Translations under genes and position numbers: made by a program
Source of the DNA: Andalucia godoyi
Taxonomy: Eukaryota; Discoba; Jakobea; Jakobida; Andaluciidae
Assembly: GCA_009859145.1 (NCBI GenBank)
Contig: VRVR01000034.1
Coordinates: 50,276-114,275 of the forward strand
DNA length: 64,000 nt
Direction: 5' to 3'
Part shown: positions 50,055 through 59,764 of the stretch, piece after piece
Numbering within the stretch: the first letter of the stretch is position 1
Layout: every line of letters begins with the position of its first letter
Notes under the pieces: generated by a model
The model's database searches: none
What the model was told of the DNA's origin: nothing
The model's input: only the letters and a program-made list of their open reading frames with translations

Positions 50055-53000
50055 ATGACGCAGGCGTCTTCTTCTTCTTCTTCTTCTTCTTCTTCTTCTT
50101 CTTCTTCTTCTTCTTCTTCTTCAGCAAGTCAAGTGTTGTGCGTGTCCCTTGTGGACAAGCCGACTGTTGTAACCGGATGTGTTGTTGGGTGTTTTCTGGA
50201 GCCTGGCCGGCCATCTGCGGTCGTCTGTCGCGAGTGTGCGCTGGAAGTCTTTTCCATCCCGGACTTGATTCAGGGCAGACAAGCATGTGCGCGATATGAG
50301 CTTCCTCTCCGGTGTGTGGACTGGATGGGTGTTGTGCGCTCACAACGAGCCAGCTTCGATGTCCTGTTCATCCTGCTGTCAGATTTCACTTGGAAAATGC
50401 TTCGGACCTCCGACAGCAGCAGCAGCAGCAGCAGTGGTAGTAGTAGTAGTAGTAGTAGTAGTTGCAATAACGGTCGACTTGTTGTCATTCATGAAGGACG
50501 GTTCGATGTGACTGCGGCTGGAAATCCAGGCAAGGAGGAGCTGTTTGATACTGGGTGTGCACTGTGGAAACCCGCGGGGTTCGTGCATCAGAATGAAATC
50601 TTCCTTGCGCTGACGACGTTTCGAATGGAGAGAATCCGGGTCGATGGACTTCACTTGCGATCCACGACTGTTGAGGTGTCTGTGCTGCCGCTTGATCATG
50701 CTTCGATGAATTCTGACCCGAAAGGACTGCAAGACTTTTGCGTTCTGCCGGGGACTGACTACTTTGGCCAGACTTGCATCGCCGGAATCGTCGATCAGTG
50801 CATCGAAACCTTTGTCTTGAAGAACACGGGGCAGGGGACGTTGAAAGAAGGACCCTTCACAGTCGAAAACATCTCCAACTTATCGACCAATGCACGAGTG
50901 TTCGCAATGCCGGCGTACGAGGGATGTCCGGCCCGGTTCAAGGGCTCCGTGATTCTGCTGTCTGAAGAAGGTATTGTAGTGACGAACGACACAGACGGGT
51001 CATCTGACATGCACTGTGCTTCCCTCATTCCGGAACTCTGTGCCCTGCTTCCAGCGGAATTCACGCTGTTTTTCGTGGACTCGGACTACAGGCTGTGGAT
51101 GTGGGACATGCGATCTCCAGAGTCGCCACCGAGATTAAAGTCTCAACTGGCATCGATTGTTCCCTTGCTGACTTCCTACAGGAGGAAGACAAAATGGTTT
51201 GAATCCATCTGCATGGTGGTTCCGTTGGATGCAAACCACTTGTTTTTTTGCAACAGAGCTGGTCCTTCTGCTGTCGTGAGCGTCGCAACCCAGAACGCCA
51301 GCGTCGTTCGTCGCTTTCAGAGCGCTGCGCCATTGCACGCATTTTCCTTTGCAGACGACGGTCCGCAATCGGTCATGCTGTCTCGCTCTGGAATGGTCGG
51401 CTTGGAAGCCGTTGTTTTGGAGGAGCTTGCGTCGTCCGATCCTTTTCTTGATGGTGCGTATTCGTGTTTTATCTTTGGAAAGGGCGAGTATGCGCTGTTT
51501 TCATCGAGATTCAGCTCGTTTGTTCTCAGTCTGAAAACGTTTTCCGAGGCATCCGTGTCGCTCTCTCTTGAATCGGAAACGATTTGGATGGATGACAGTC
51601 TGCAAATCACAACAAAGGAGCTGCGAGCGCATGATGTCGTTTCGTCTCCCAAGATCGTGGCGGCACAGTCCCAGATGGCTTGCGCGAACAAGATGTTCAT
51701 TGTATCCGTTTTCGGGAAATCACTAACTGTCTTTAGACGTTCGTCTGTTTCTATCCTGTCTTCTCTAGAGTTTGCCTCAGACATCTGTGGTCTGTCCGTT
51801 GATGACGAGGATTTGCTGGTTGTCACCTTCTGGGACTTTTCTGTTCTGCTATATTCGCTTGCGAACCTATCTCGAAACAGGAAGGAGGCGCTCATTCGTT
51901 TTTCTTTCCACGACTTTCTTTCTGCGTCCTCCTTGTGCCTGTGTCGTTCGATTGCCGTCTTTCATTCTGCGCAGGATTCTGCGGTGACGGTGGCTTGTGG
52001 ACTCCAAGACGGATCTCTGATTCACGTATCCGTAGCGTACGCCTCTGGAAACAACAAATGCGACCTTTCTAAGATTGTTGCCTATCGATTAGGACATAAC
52101 CCTGTTATTCTGTGTTCATGCGCTGGTTTGAATGCTTTCATTGCATTCTGTAGAGGGGAAAATCGGATTTTCCTGGTTGATGGAAGCGGATCGATCACTC
52201 GCTTGTCCGCACCCAGTTTGAAGCACATTACGCATTTGAGCTATGCGGAGGTCGCACAGTTCTCCGAAAAGGCGTTTGTAGTACTCGATGCAGCAGCTGA
52301 CCGTCGCCTCCGTCTCTCTGTGCATTCGGCGCCCATTTCGACTCTGCCGTCGTTTTGCTGGACTATTCCTGAACAATATGTCGACTCCGCCAAGTATTGG
52401 TTTGTAACGCGCCTCGATGAATGCAAGTGTATTGTTGGAGTTCGAAAAACCCTTTCTTCTGCGGGAAATGCGTTGTCCGATTCTGAAGAGTTGTTCGTTT
52501 TTGATGAAGTGTCCGGAGCGAAAGAATCAATGCCCTTTCCATCTAAGCTGGCTTCTGGAAACGCTTTGAATCTATCAGTGTTAGGAAAAGGGTGCTTGCT
52601 GGCTTTGTTTTCGCGTAGCGGGCTGCTGTTTGCGGTTTCTCGATCCGAAAAAGGAGCACTCGTCGTCGAGATGATCGGGTCCTTTCAGGCTACCCAGCTG
52701 GAGAGCGGTCCTTCGCATCCGGACGAGGATCCCTTGGAGTTTGTTTCGACTGCTTCTGTTTTGTCGAATCCGTATCACATTGCACTTGCGGTGCGCGATC
52801 AGTTGTTTGTTGTCAATGTGGAACCTCTTGTTAGAGGTTCTGGGAATGTGTCCGTCGTGGCGAAAGTCGAATTGCCGTTTGGACAAGGTGGTTACCGAGT
52901 CGCATCGTTCGGTAATCGCATTGCCGTTGCGCTGCTGTTCGACGAGTTGCAGATCTTCGAGTTGGCATCCAGGGGAGACGAATTCTTGTTGACACCTCTG

Positions 53001-53552
53001 TGCCGCCATCGCCTCGCGTCGCCAATTTCTGCAATCTTGTGGCTTTCGTCGGACCAGCTGTTGATTGCAGACCACTCCTTTGACGTCGCAGTCGTTGCAC
53101 TGGAACAGAATAGCCTCGCAAGCACTCCAGTGGCTGGTGAGATTGTGCAGGATTCGTTTTCCTTGCTGTGGCGAGAGCTTCTCCATGAAGAGCAGGGTGT
53201 TGGTGTTGCGACGGACGATGATATTCGCTGGGAACTGTTGCAGCGTACTGCCATGCCCCTCAAAACGTCGGTTCTTGCTAAAACACACTGCGGATTGTTG
53301 GTCAACTGGCTGTCCTTTGGGCCGTCCAAAATGGGTGTGCAGCCTCTTTGTACTTATTCGATCGCGTCTGGGAGTATTCATGAAGACGATCCGCAATTGC
53401 ACCATCCGATTGTCTATGGAACCACGTCGTGCGGCAGTGTTGTGCAGTTCGACATTGCAAGTGCGGCGTCGGATGCTGTTTTGAAATGGACAAAATCGGT
53501 AGCGAAAGACGATGTGCTCTGCTGCGTTGTCGAGAGAAAGAACAAATTTTAA
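50055..53552 (+). CDS. DDB1/CPSF160/SF3b3-superfamily beta-propeller protein
   Basis: 1165 residues, nearly all beta-strand, the usual size of the triple-propeller MMS1/DDB1/CPSF-A superfamily (1100-1400). After a 17-18-residue Ser run, the N-terminus VVGCFLEPGRPSAVVCRECALEVFSI matches the family opening (strand, basic loop, strand). The middle carries RLGHNPVILCS, where DDB1 and SF3b3 have the LGxxPVxL motif. The C-terminal part (about 890-1030) looks like the CPSF-A propeller, ending in strands around LLIADHSFDVAVVAL. Which member it is (UV-damage ligase adaptor, polyadenylation, splicing) is not decided. A second Ser run (about 120-137) is encoded by AGC/AGT triplets. Single exon. Confidence 0.62.
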   Translation: MTQASSSSSSSSSSSSSSSSSSSASQVLCVSLVDKPTVVTGCVVGCFLEPGRPSAVVCRECALEVFSIPDLIQGRQACARYELPLRCVDWMGVVRSQRASFDVLFILLSDFTWKMLRTSDSSSSSSSGSSSSSSSSCNNGRLVVIHEGRFDVTAAGNPGKEELFDTGCALWKPAGFVHQNEIFLALTTFRMERIRVDGLHLRSTTVEVSVLPLDHASMNSDPKGLQDFCVLPGTDYFGQTCIAGIVDQCIETFVLKNTGQGTLKEGPFTVENISNLSTNARVFAMPAYEGCPARFKGSVILLSEEGIVVTNDTDGSSDMHCASLIPELCALLPAEFTLFFVDSDYRLWMWDMRSPESPPRLKSQLASIVPLLTSYRRKTKWFESICMVVPLDANHLFFCNRAGPSAVVSVATQNASVVRRFQSAAPLHAFSFADDGPQSVMLSRSGMVGLEAVVLEELASSDPFLDGAYSCFIFGKGEYALFSSRFSSFVLSLKTFSEASVSLSLESETIWMDDSLQITTKELRAHDVVSSPKIVAAQSQMACANKMFIVSVFGKSLTVFRRSSVSILSSLEFASDICGLSVDDEDLLVVTFWDFSVLLYSLANLSRNRKEALIRFSFHDFLSASSLCLCRSIAVFHSAQDSAVTVACGLQDGSLIHVSVAYASGNNKCDLSKIVAYRLGHNPVILCSCAGLNAFIAFCRGENRIFLVDGSGSITRLSAPSLKHITHLSYAEVAQFSEKAFVVLDAAADRRLRLSVHSAPISTLPSFCWTIPEQYVDSAKYWFVTRLDECKCIVGVRKTLSSAGNALSDSEELFVFDEVSGAKESMPFPSKLASGNALNLSVLGKGCLLALFSRSGLLFAVSRSEKGALVVEMIGSFQATQLESGPSHPDEDPLEFVSTASVLSNPYHIALAVRDQLFVVNVEPLVRGSGNVSVVAKVELPFGQGGYRVASFGNRIAVALLFDELQIFELASRGDEFLLTPLCRHRLASPISAILWLSSDQLLIADHSFDVAVVALEQNSLASTPVAGEIVQDSFSLLWRELLHEEQGVGVATDDDIRWELLQRTAMPLKTSVLAKTHCGLLVNWLSFGPSKMGVQPLCTYSIASGSIHEDDPQLHHPIVYGTTSCGSVVQFDIASAASDAVLKWTKSVAKDDVLCCVVERKNKF
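50067..50123 (+). repeat. (TTC)n coding microsatellite (poly-Ser)
   Basis: About 18 TCT/TTC triplets read as serine. A second tract at 50420-50462 uses AGC and AGT codons for serine, so the two runs arose separately. Confidence 0.95.
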
Positions 53553-53661
53553 TAACAACAGCAACAGCAGCAACAACAACAACAATAATAATAATAATGC
53601 TGTTATCGTTATTATTTATTGTCGTTATTATTTCTTTATTTTCTAACGCAGGAATATAGTG
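53553..53661. terminator. Convergent 3' spacer
   Basis: 109 bp of AAC/AAT triplets and T-rich sequence, shared 3' region of the propeller gene and WDR27. Confidence 0.4.
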
Positions 53662-56292
53662 CTATTCCGATTTGTACACACGCAGCTTAGAATCGTACGA
53701 CGCACTGACAGCGACAGGGCTTTGCGGATGAAAAGCGCAGCATGACACCGAATCAAGTGCCCCGGCAAGCTTGCTCACCATCCTGCCAGTTCTCCTATCA
53801 TACATGTACGCAGAATTATCTTCACTTCCTGTCGCGACAAAACGCATGCAAGGAGAGAATCCAACATGAACAGGCAGTGACCGGCATTGGTGTGAACCAG
53901 AAAAAGATTGGACGCATCTTGCAGATCGTAAATCCCACAATTTGATGACATTGTCCATGGAAGAGGTCAGAAACAAATCAAAATCCTCAAACGCTGTATT
54001 TCCGAACTGATTCGAATCGCAAAGTCCAATGGAATGGATACTGCGGCCGTGCGCATCTGGAATGGAAAGGACAGCAGCATTGGTGGATCCAGAACCGGAA
54101 GAACGGGTGACATCAAAAATCTCTATGGCCCTCGCGGAGGTGGCAGAAAACAGGATTGGGGAAATGAAACCATTCATGCATCCGAAAGCAGACACTTGCT
54201 GGGCACCAGACGATTGAAAGACATCCACCGCTTTGTATCGATTTTGTGTCAACTGTCGATTGAGATCAGACTTTGGCTCTTCTTCCGCGACATACTTGTA
54301 GATTTGGATCTTGTTGGAGAATGTCAACGCAATGAACCGATCCTGCGCATAAAATTGAGCATTCCTCACATCGGAGGGCAGATTTGGGTTGGATTTCAGT
54401 GACGAACTTGACGAAGAGGTTGCGGGCTTTGCCGTGCCCAGAGTTCGATCGACAATCAATATTGGCTCCTTTTTCGACGTCGACCAGATGCGCGACGATC
54501 CGTCGTTTGCGCTGGAAATGAACAATCGGCTTGACAAGGACCATCGAACGTCCGACACTGAGTTCTTGTGGCTCGCAAAAGATAGGAAGGTCTTGTCCTT
54601 TGGCTTTCCTTGAGAAGAAAATCGAACCATGGACAATGTTTGATCTCCGGAAGCTGTGACTAACCGCTTGCCGTCTGGAGAAAACCGGCACATGAATATG
54701 GGTCCATTGTGCAACGGCCCAGATCCAATCATGGCGGTTGCATCAGCATCCATCGCAGAGATGCAGGCTCCATCAACCGGATACGTGGCGAGATCCACAG
54801 AATCCTCTGTGCTATCCAACTTCGAGGCACAATGCAATTTCTTTGAGGACTGGCTCTTTGGTCTCCAAGGCACATCCTTACCGTAGCCAGTACTTCGTAT
54901 CTTCGAATGAAAGACAATGGGCTTGTTTTTCGAGGGGAACACAACTCTTTTCGGTCCCTTTTGGGAGGATTCTTTTTCTTTTTCGTCAGCGGATTTGAAC
55001 GAGGAAATGAAATGGTCTGGGAACGAATGCGGGGAATGAACAGACAGCGCATCGGAGCGCTCAACGATGTCGATTGGCGATTCCTGCACCAGGGGCAATG
55101 GACTTGCACGCGGCCTCAACAAAAATACGTTTGCCTGGTACGCTTCACTTACGAACCACTGCGGCGACGCAGCTTGGGATCCAATGTGACAAACACACCC
55201 TGCCAAAAAATCAGTCGAGGAGAACGCGGAAGGAAAAGAAACGATGTTTTCACAAGCAAGAGCTTTCATATCCACAAAGACGCCATAAAGCGGAGTGGCT
55301 ACAGCCAGATGCTGCGGCGCGACGTACTTCATGAAGAACGGAAGCAGCTGCATAAGCTTCTCTTCTTCGCTCTGGGGCTCTGCGTGTGCTGCTAACGAGC
55401 TGATAGACTCAGCCTCAATCTTCTTCATTTTTTCCATGATCTCGTCCAATGGATTTATGGTCCTCTTCTTTGTAGAAACCACAACAAAATCGGCGTCGTC
55501 ATCCCCATCACCACCATCATCAGCGGTGCTCTTCGCATCTTGCACCGCCAGTTGTTTCATTCTTCTGAGGAATTTGGAAATGTCAACGACGCTTATCAGC
55601 TGTGCAGACACTCTAGATTCTGCGGATCCTCCCTGCTCGACGATATCGTACGTTCTGATACGACCATCACTTGCACCAATTGAAAACCGGTCCAACATGG
55701 GATCTACGGACAGCGACACAAAGGGATGTGCGGCACTTTCAACACCAGATTCAAACACCAGTGCTCGTGCGACTGAGTCCCACACCTTGTAACACCCATC
55801 TTCCGATGCAGACACTAAGAACGCTGGGTTCTTGTGGAAGAACCGAGCTGCCGAGACCACTGAAGTATGTCCTTCAAAACGCGCTCTTGGTTTCCCCGAC
55901 TGGCCATCAAGAAGCAGCAAATAGTACTCGACACCAAGAACAACGTGTCTGCCATTCGGAGAGATGCAAAGAAATGAGCACTTTGGAACGGAGGGAACGT
56001 ACAAATGCACAGAATCTTGGATTGAAAATCGCGGTTCAGTCAAGGAACCGATGTTCCTCCAAACCATCAGCGCATCCGCAGAAACACTCCACAGGTCGCC
56101 TTCGCTGCTGAAACACAGCGCATCAATTCGCTTCTGATGGCCACTATCAAGAACCAAAATTGGTTGCATGGAAGCGGAATCCATAATGTATATCCGAGGA
56201 TTGGGATGTGCGGACAGTGCTAGCACTGTCGAGAACTCTGCAGCATTCGTTGGCACAAACCCAGTGCTAAAATGCTGCACTTGCCCATCCAT
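53662..56292 (-). CDS. WDR27: WD-repeat protein WDR27
   Basis: 876 residues (human about 830) with WD40 repeats in two blocks. The first (about 1-250) includes GHTSVVSAARFF...SASEDGCYKVWD. The second (about 530-876) includes SLSSRLFISSANDGSSRIWS and SSMDNVIKLWDLRSARC. Between them is VFHSKIRSTGYG (near 459), a stretch shared with animal WDR27 (VFHSKxRSxGYA) that does not belong to generic WD40 proteins. The ending VGFSPCMRFVATGSEDNSAYMYDRRTG and the HPQSPVAVSASYDSKLRVY repeat also match. The molecular role of WDR27 is poorly known. An acidic Asp-rich loop is at 255-275. Single exon. Confidence 0.88.
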   Translation of the reverse strand: MDGQVQHFSTGFVPTNAAEFSTVLALSAHPNPRIYIMDSASMQPILVLDSGHQKRIDALCFSSEGDLWSVSADALMVWRNIGSLTEPRFSIQDSVHLYVPSVPKCSFLCISPNGRHVVLGVEYYLLLLDGQSGKPRARFEGHTSVVSAARFFHKNPAFLVSASEDGCYKVWDSVARALVFESGVESAAHPFVSLSVDPMLDRFSIGASDGRIRTYDIVEQGGSAESRVSAQLISVVDISKFLRRMKQLAVQDAKSTADDGGDGDDDADFVVVSTKKRTINPLDEIMEKMKKIEAESISSLAAHAEPQSEEEKLMQLLPFFMKYVAPQHLAVATPLYGVFVDMKALACENIVSFPSAFSSTDFLAGCVCHIGSQAASPQWFVSEAYQANVFLLRPRASPLPLVQESPIDIVERSDALSVHSPHSFPDHFISSFKSADEKEKESSQKGPKRVVFPSKNKPIVFHSKIRSTGYGKDVPWRPKSQSSKKLHCASKLDSTEDSVDLATYPVDGACISAMDADATAMIGSGPLHNGPIFMCRFSPDGKRLVTASGDQTLSMVRFSSQGKPKDKTFLSFASHKNSVSDVRWSLSSRLFISSANDGSSRIWSTSKKEPILIVDRTLGTAKPATSSSSSSLKSNPNLPSDVRNAQFYAQDRFIALTFSNKIQIYKYVAEEEPKSDLNRQLTQNRYKAVDVFQSSGAQQVSAFGCMNGFISPILFSATSARAIEIFDVTRSSGSGSTNAAVLSIPDAHGRSIHSIGLCDSNQFGNTAFEDFDLFLTSSMDNVIKLWDLRSARCVQSFSGSHQCRSLPVHVGFSPCMRFVATGSEDNSAYMYDRRTGRMVSKLAGALDSVSCCAFHPQSPVAVSASYDSKLRVYKSE

Positions 56293-56598
56293 ATTATTTA
56301 AATTTTTCCCTATCCTCGCGTCTGTTTTACATCAACGAAACAGAGAGGGCAGAGAAGGAAAGGAACGAAGCACCACGGAACAACAACCACTGACTCTGTA
56401 AATAAGCAACAATGATAATCATCATCATCATAATCATTCCCACATTCGTCCTATCGCACTCATCAAGGAGTGGAGAGGGAAAAGCTCAAGCAGAAAGCAT
56501 CAAGCGTGAATGCTGCGGATCGGAGATTCTGCTACGGCGGAGAATTGTTTTTTTTTCTCCGACAAGTTTCGTCGTGTCATTATTATTTATATGATTAC

Positions 56599-56639
<41 letters not shown>

Positions 56640-56757
56640 GGGTGTATTTTTTCCGGCTTTTCTTTTGGGGGTTTTTTTTTGTTGTTGTTGTTGTTATTGT
56701 TTTTGGTCGTTTGCTCTCTCGAGGACTGCAGAAACCTGGGGCGTATTCTTTGAGAAA
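56293..56757. promoter_or_regulatory. Divergent promoter region with (ATT)n and GTT runs
   Basis: 465 bp. (ATC/ATT)n at 56412-56432, a pure (ATT)n at 56590-56638, T-runs and (GTT)n at 56640-56700. No gene seen. Confidence 0.6.
56590..56638 (+). repeat. (ATT)n microsatellite
   Basis: About 16 ATT triplets, 120 bp before the start of the amine oxidase gene. Confidence 0.97.
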
Positions 56758-58134
56758 ATGATGAAGGTCCATCGGCATGACTACGATGTGATTGTCGTCG
56801 GGGCGGGTTGTGCGGGACTGTATGCCGCGAAGAGTCTTCAGACGCTGGGACTTTCTGTGAGAGTTCTTGAAGCGCAGGATCGATTTGGAGGTCGACTGAT
56901 GCAGGATTCGTCGTTTGGGCCTTTCACAGTCGATCTCGGAGGCGAGTTTGTGCATGGGGAGATTGGTACTGTGTATGATATGTTTGAGGAAAACAGTTGG
57001 CCTTTGGCTGATGTGTACAGCTTCTCGGATACTTCGGCGTCGGAAGGGGCATTCTTCAAAGGAAAGGTCGTGGACTGGGTTGACTCGAATCCTTTGATCT
57101 CGGATATGCGAGACGCAATAGACTTTGCAAGCTCCGTTCAGCCAAAGGACGATATTTCGCTGCACGACTTTTTTGTAGGCTGCGGTCTCCAAAAAGACAG
57201 GAACTTGTTCATGTTGACAGAAAACATCGTTGCACGGGATTGGGCCAACGACTTGGTAAATATGGGCCTTCGCGAATATGCACGAGAAGAACTTTCGTGG
57301 CCGTATGGAGAGCGGAACTTTCGCCCAGATCAGAGTTTTGGAGTGCTGATTAAGCATCTCGCAAAGGACGTTGACGTCCTGACCAGCTGTCCTGTGGAAA
57401 TCGTAGACTATCGAAACGCAAAGCGCGTTGTGGTGCACTGCAGTCAGAGTGGCGAAAAGAAAGCCTTCTCTTCACGATTTGTAATTATTACCGTTCCAAT
57501 CCCCATTTTGCGAGACGGAGATCTTCGGATGCTTCCTGCGTTGCCGAAGGTGCGGCGCGACGCATTAGATTCCATCGGCTACGGTCCTGCGATGAAGATC
57601 GTTTGCAAGTTCACAGCAGAGTTCTGGACAGACAGGCCGCATGCTGTTGTCATTACGGACCATCCGCTCATTGCACAGTACTGGTTCACAGGGCCTTCGA
57701 CCCGTGTGAATAAGCACGTGGTACCCGATAAGGATGGTGCCATTTGTGTGGTCACCGCGTTCATTACGGGCTCGCAAGTTCACATGGTCAACGAAATCGG
57801 AGTTGAAAATGCTGTCACTGAGTTCCTTGCGTTACTAGACACTGCGTATGCCGTCAACAGCACAAGGAAGAAGCCCTCGGATTTGTACGTGGGATGCATT
57901 TCGTACGACTGGACAAAGAATCCGTTCATCAAGGGCGGATATTCGTCCCCAGGCCTTGGTGCTGCAGGGGCGCGTGTCACCGTCTCGGAGCCTCTCGGAA
58001 ACTGCGTGTTCTTCGCGGGTGAAGGCTTCAATACAGTGAGCTCCGCTTCCGTTCACGCGGCCGTCCAATCCGCCAGCCGAGCTGTATCGGAAATCTGCTT
58101 GCGTCTATGCCGAAGAATGCCCGGCTTTCTATAA
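56758..58134 (+). CDS. Flavin-containing amine oxidase (MAO/polyamine oxidase family)
   Basis: 458 residues from the first of two adjacent ATGs (56758). It has the FAD-binding Rossmann motif VVGAGCAGLYAAKSL at residues 12-26, then VRVLEAQDRFGGRL and LGGEFVHG, the family's substrate-side loop. The C-terminal FAD motif reads VFFAGEGFNTVSSASVHAA. It would oxidise an amine carbon-nitrogen bond using oxygen and FAD. Candidates are polyamine oxidase, monoamine oxidase and LSD1-like demethylase; it lacks SWIRM or tower domains, so a soluble polyamine/amine oxidase is more likely. The lysine usually near the flavin is not located with certainty. There is no signal peptide or C-terminal anchor. Single exon. 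Confidence 0.9.
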   Translation: MMKVHRHDYDVIVVGAGCAGLYAAKSLQTLGLSVRVLEAQDRFGGRLMQDSSFGPFTVDLGGEFVHGEIGTVYDMFEENSWPLADVYSFSDTSASEGAFFKGKVVDWVDSNPLISDMRDAIDFASSVQPKDDISLHDFFVGCGLQKDRNLFMLTENIVARDWANDLVNMGLREYAREELSWPYGERNFRPDQSFGVLIKHLAKDVDVLTSCPVEIVDYRNAKRVVVHCSQSGEKKAFSSRFVIITVPIPILRDGDLRMLPALPKVRRDALDSIGYGPAMKIVCKFTAEFWTDRPHAVVITDHPLIAQYWFTGPSTRVNKHVVPDKDGAICVVTAFITGSQVHMVNEIGVENAVTEFLALLDTAYAVNSTRKKPSDLYVGCISYDWTKNPFIKGGYSSPGLGAAGARVTVSEPLGNCVFFAGEGFNTVSSASVHAAVQSASRAVSEICLRLCRRMPGFL

Positions 58135-58314
58135 TCGCGATTCTTAAACGCTATTTTTAAAACAAATTCTCATTCTCATTCACATACGCATACACATACA
58201 CATGCAGATACACATGCGAACCCACACCCCATACCCGCACTCATGCGTAGGAATTCGCATTCACATTTCATACGTGTCATGAAAAGAACTGCATCATATC
58301 CTGAATGGCTCGGT

Positions 58315-59385
58315 TTACAGGCCACCCCGCCCTCTTCGTCCACCTCGTCCACCCTGCGATCCACGCCCTACACGCCCACCTCTATGGCCGCGGTCGTGTT
58401 GATGATGGCCTTGTGAGCCACCTCTATTGCCTCCGCGATGTCCGCGTCCAGCAGCATTCTGTGCGCTTTGTCCAAACACCTGCTCAGCAAATGCATCAGG
58501 ATCCATCGACGCGAAGTCTGGCTGTCGTTGTTGCTGCCCACCTCGGCCGCCTCGCCCGCCTTGTGCTGAATGCGATTGCTGCTGGCCACGACCGCGACCT
58601 CCACGGCTCTGGCCATGCGACTGCGGTCTTGCAACGTTCACCTTGCGGGCACCACGCCCGCGACCGACCTGAGGGCCCCAAGGCATTCTCCCTCCCATTC
58701 TCCCCATCATAGATCCCATCATCATTTGCGCAAACATCATCTGCATCATGTCATCCATTACATCCTCCTCCTCATCATCATCCATGTCGTAGCCGTCTGG
58801 ATCAAATTCGACTTCCTCTTCGTCATCCTCGTCATAATACATGTCATCCTCATCATCCTCAAATGCATTTCCAAAGATGTATGATAGATCCTCCTCGTCG
58901 TACCAAAGATCATCATCGTCGTCATCATCATCAGCACCACCACCAGCACCACCAGCACCACGGCCTCCTGCGTGCATAAAGTGGCGGAAGGCACCTGGCG
59001 GAACTCCACCACGATGAACACGTCCGCCGCCTCCACCAAACGCAAACTCAGCTGCAAACATACGCAACAAGTCCTCCATTCCGACCCCCGACATTCCAAA
59101 ATCGTCATCGCCATCATCATCATCCCCATTTTGATGTTCCATATGTCCAAATCGGTCATACCGACTTCGCTTCTGAGCGTCAGAGAGGACTGCATAAGCC
59201 TCGGAAATCCGCTGAAACTGCAGTGTTGCTTCTTCCTTGTTGTCTGGATTCTTGTCAGGATGCCACCGCATCGACAGTTTTCGATACGCTTTGCGAATGT
59301 CGCCCTCTTGGCACGTCTTTTCAATCCCAAGCACCTCGTAGTAGCACTGCTTCTTAGCCGATGCTGAGCGGTCGCGCTTACTCAT
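58315..59385 (-). CDS. DnaJ-domain protein with acidic and RGG-rich tails
   Basis: 356 residues. The J domain is at 15-78 (YYEVLGIEKTCQEGDIRKAYRKLSMRWHPDKN) with the HPD that stimulates Hsp70. After it come a Gly/His-rich patch, an Asp/Glu-rich region with almost pure acidic runs (about 95-215), a Met-rich patch and an RGG/RGRG-rich tail (245-356). It lacks the Cys zinc domain and the C-terminal beta domains of type I or II DnaJ, so it is a type III co-chaperone. Acidic and RGG regions suggest a nuclear or nucleolar client (histone or RNA-bound). Closest known layouts are not decided. Single exon; converges with the amine oxidase gene (180 bp). Confidence 0.9.
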   Translation of the reverse strand: MSKRDRSASAKKQCYYEVLGIEKTCQEGDIRKAYRKLSMRWHPDKNPDNKEEATLQFQRISEAYAVLSDAQKRSRYDRFGHMEHQNGDDDDGDDDFGMSGVGMEDLLRMFAAEFAFGGGGGRVHRGGVPPGAFRHFMHAGGRGAGGAGGGADDDDDDDDLWYDEEDLSYIFGNAFEDDEDDMYYDEDDEEEVEFDPDGYDMDDDEEEDVMDDMMQMMFAQMMMGSMMGRMGGRMPWGPQVGRGRGARKVNVARPQSHGQSRGGRGRGQQQSHSAQGGRGGRGGQQQRQPDFASMDPDAFAEQVFGQSAQNAAGRGHRGGNRGGSQGHHQHDRGHRGGRVGRGSQGGRGGRRGRGGL

Positions 59386-59705
59386 TCTATTGCACTAACC
59401 CCGGCTGCTCTTCTGAATATCCTATGTACTGTTACGCTGAAAAGCAGAGCAACCCGCGGGGGAAGAGCTAGGAAGAGGAAGGAAAAATGAGAAGGGAAAA
59501 TATAATGAAAATCCAATCATCGAACACCGCGCTCATTCTGCGTTCTGTGTGCATTCCCAAGTCGGTGTCGACAACCATCGATCATGCACGTTTTTTATCA
59601 GATGTCTGCTGCGGAAACGTATGCTCCATTGTGTACAAAGAATATCATGGCGATTCAGTAGTAGTAAATAGCAGCATTGCAACTTGCGGTGGCTGCGTCG
59701 CAATG

Positions 59706-59736
<31 letters not shown>

Positions 59737-59764
59737 GAGGAAAAAGAAGAAGAAGAAGAAGAAA
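59386..59764. promoter_or_regulatory. Divergent promoter region
   Basis: 379 bp. Contains (AGAC)n at 59709-59735 and (GAA)n at 59741-59763 just before the next ATG. A 74-codon frame at 59487-59711 has no support. Confidence 0.5.

Noticed and set aside
52581-53585. 334-codon minus-strand frame
   Set aside because: Antisense to the propeller protein and starts in the AAC/AAT repeat.
56587-57438. 283-codon minus-strand frame
   Set aside because: Antisense to the amine oxidase and contains the ATT microsatellite as poly-Ile.
59487-59711. 74-codon plus-strand frame
   Set aside because: No similarity; lies in the DnaJ/59765 divergent promoter.
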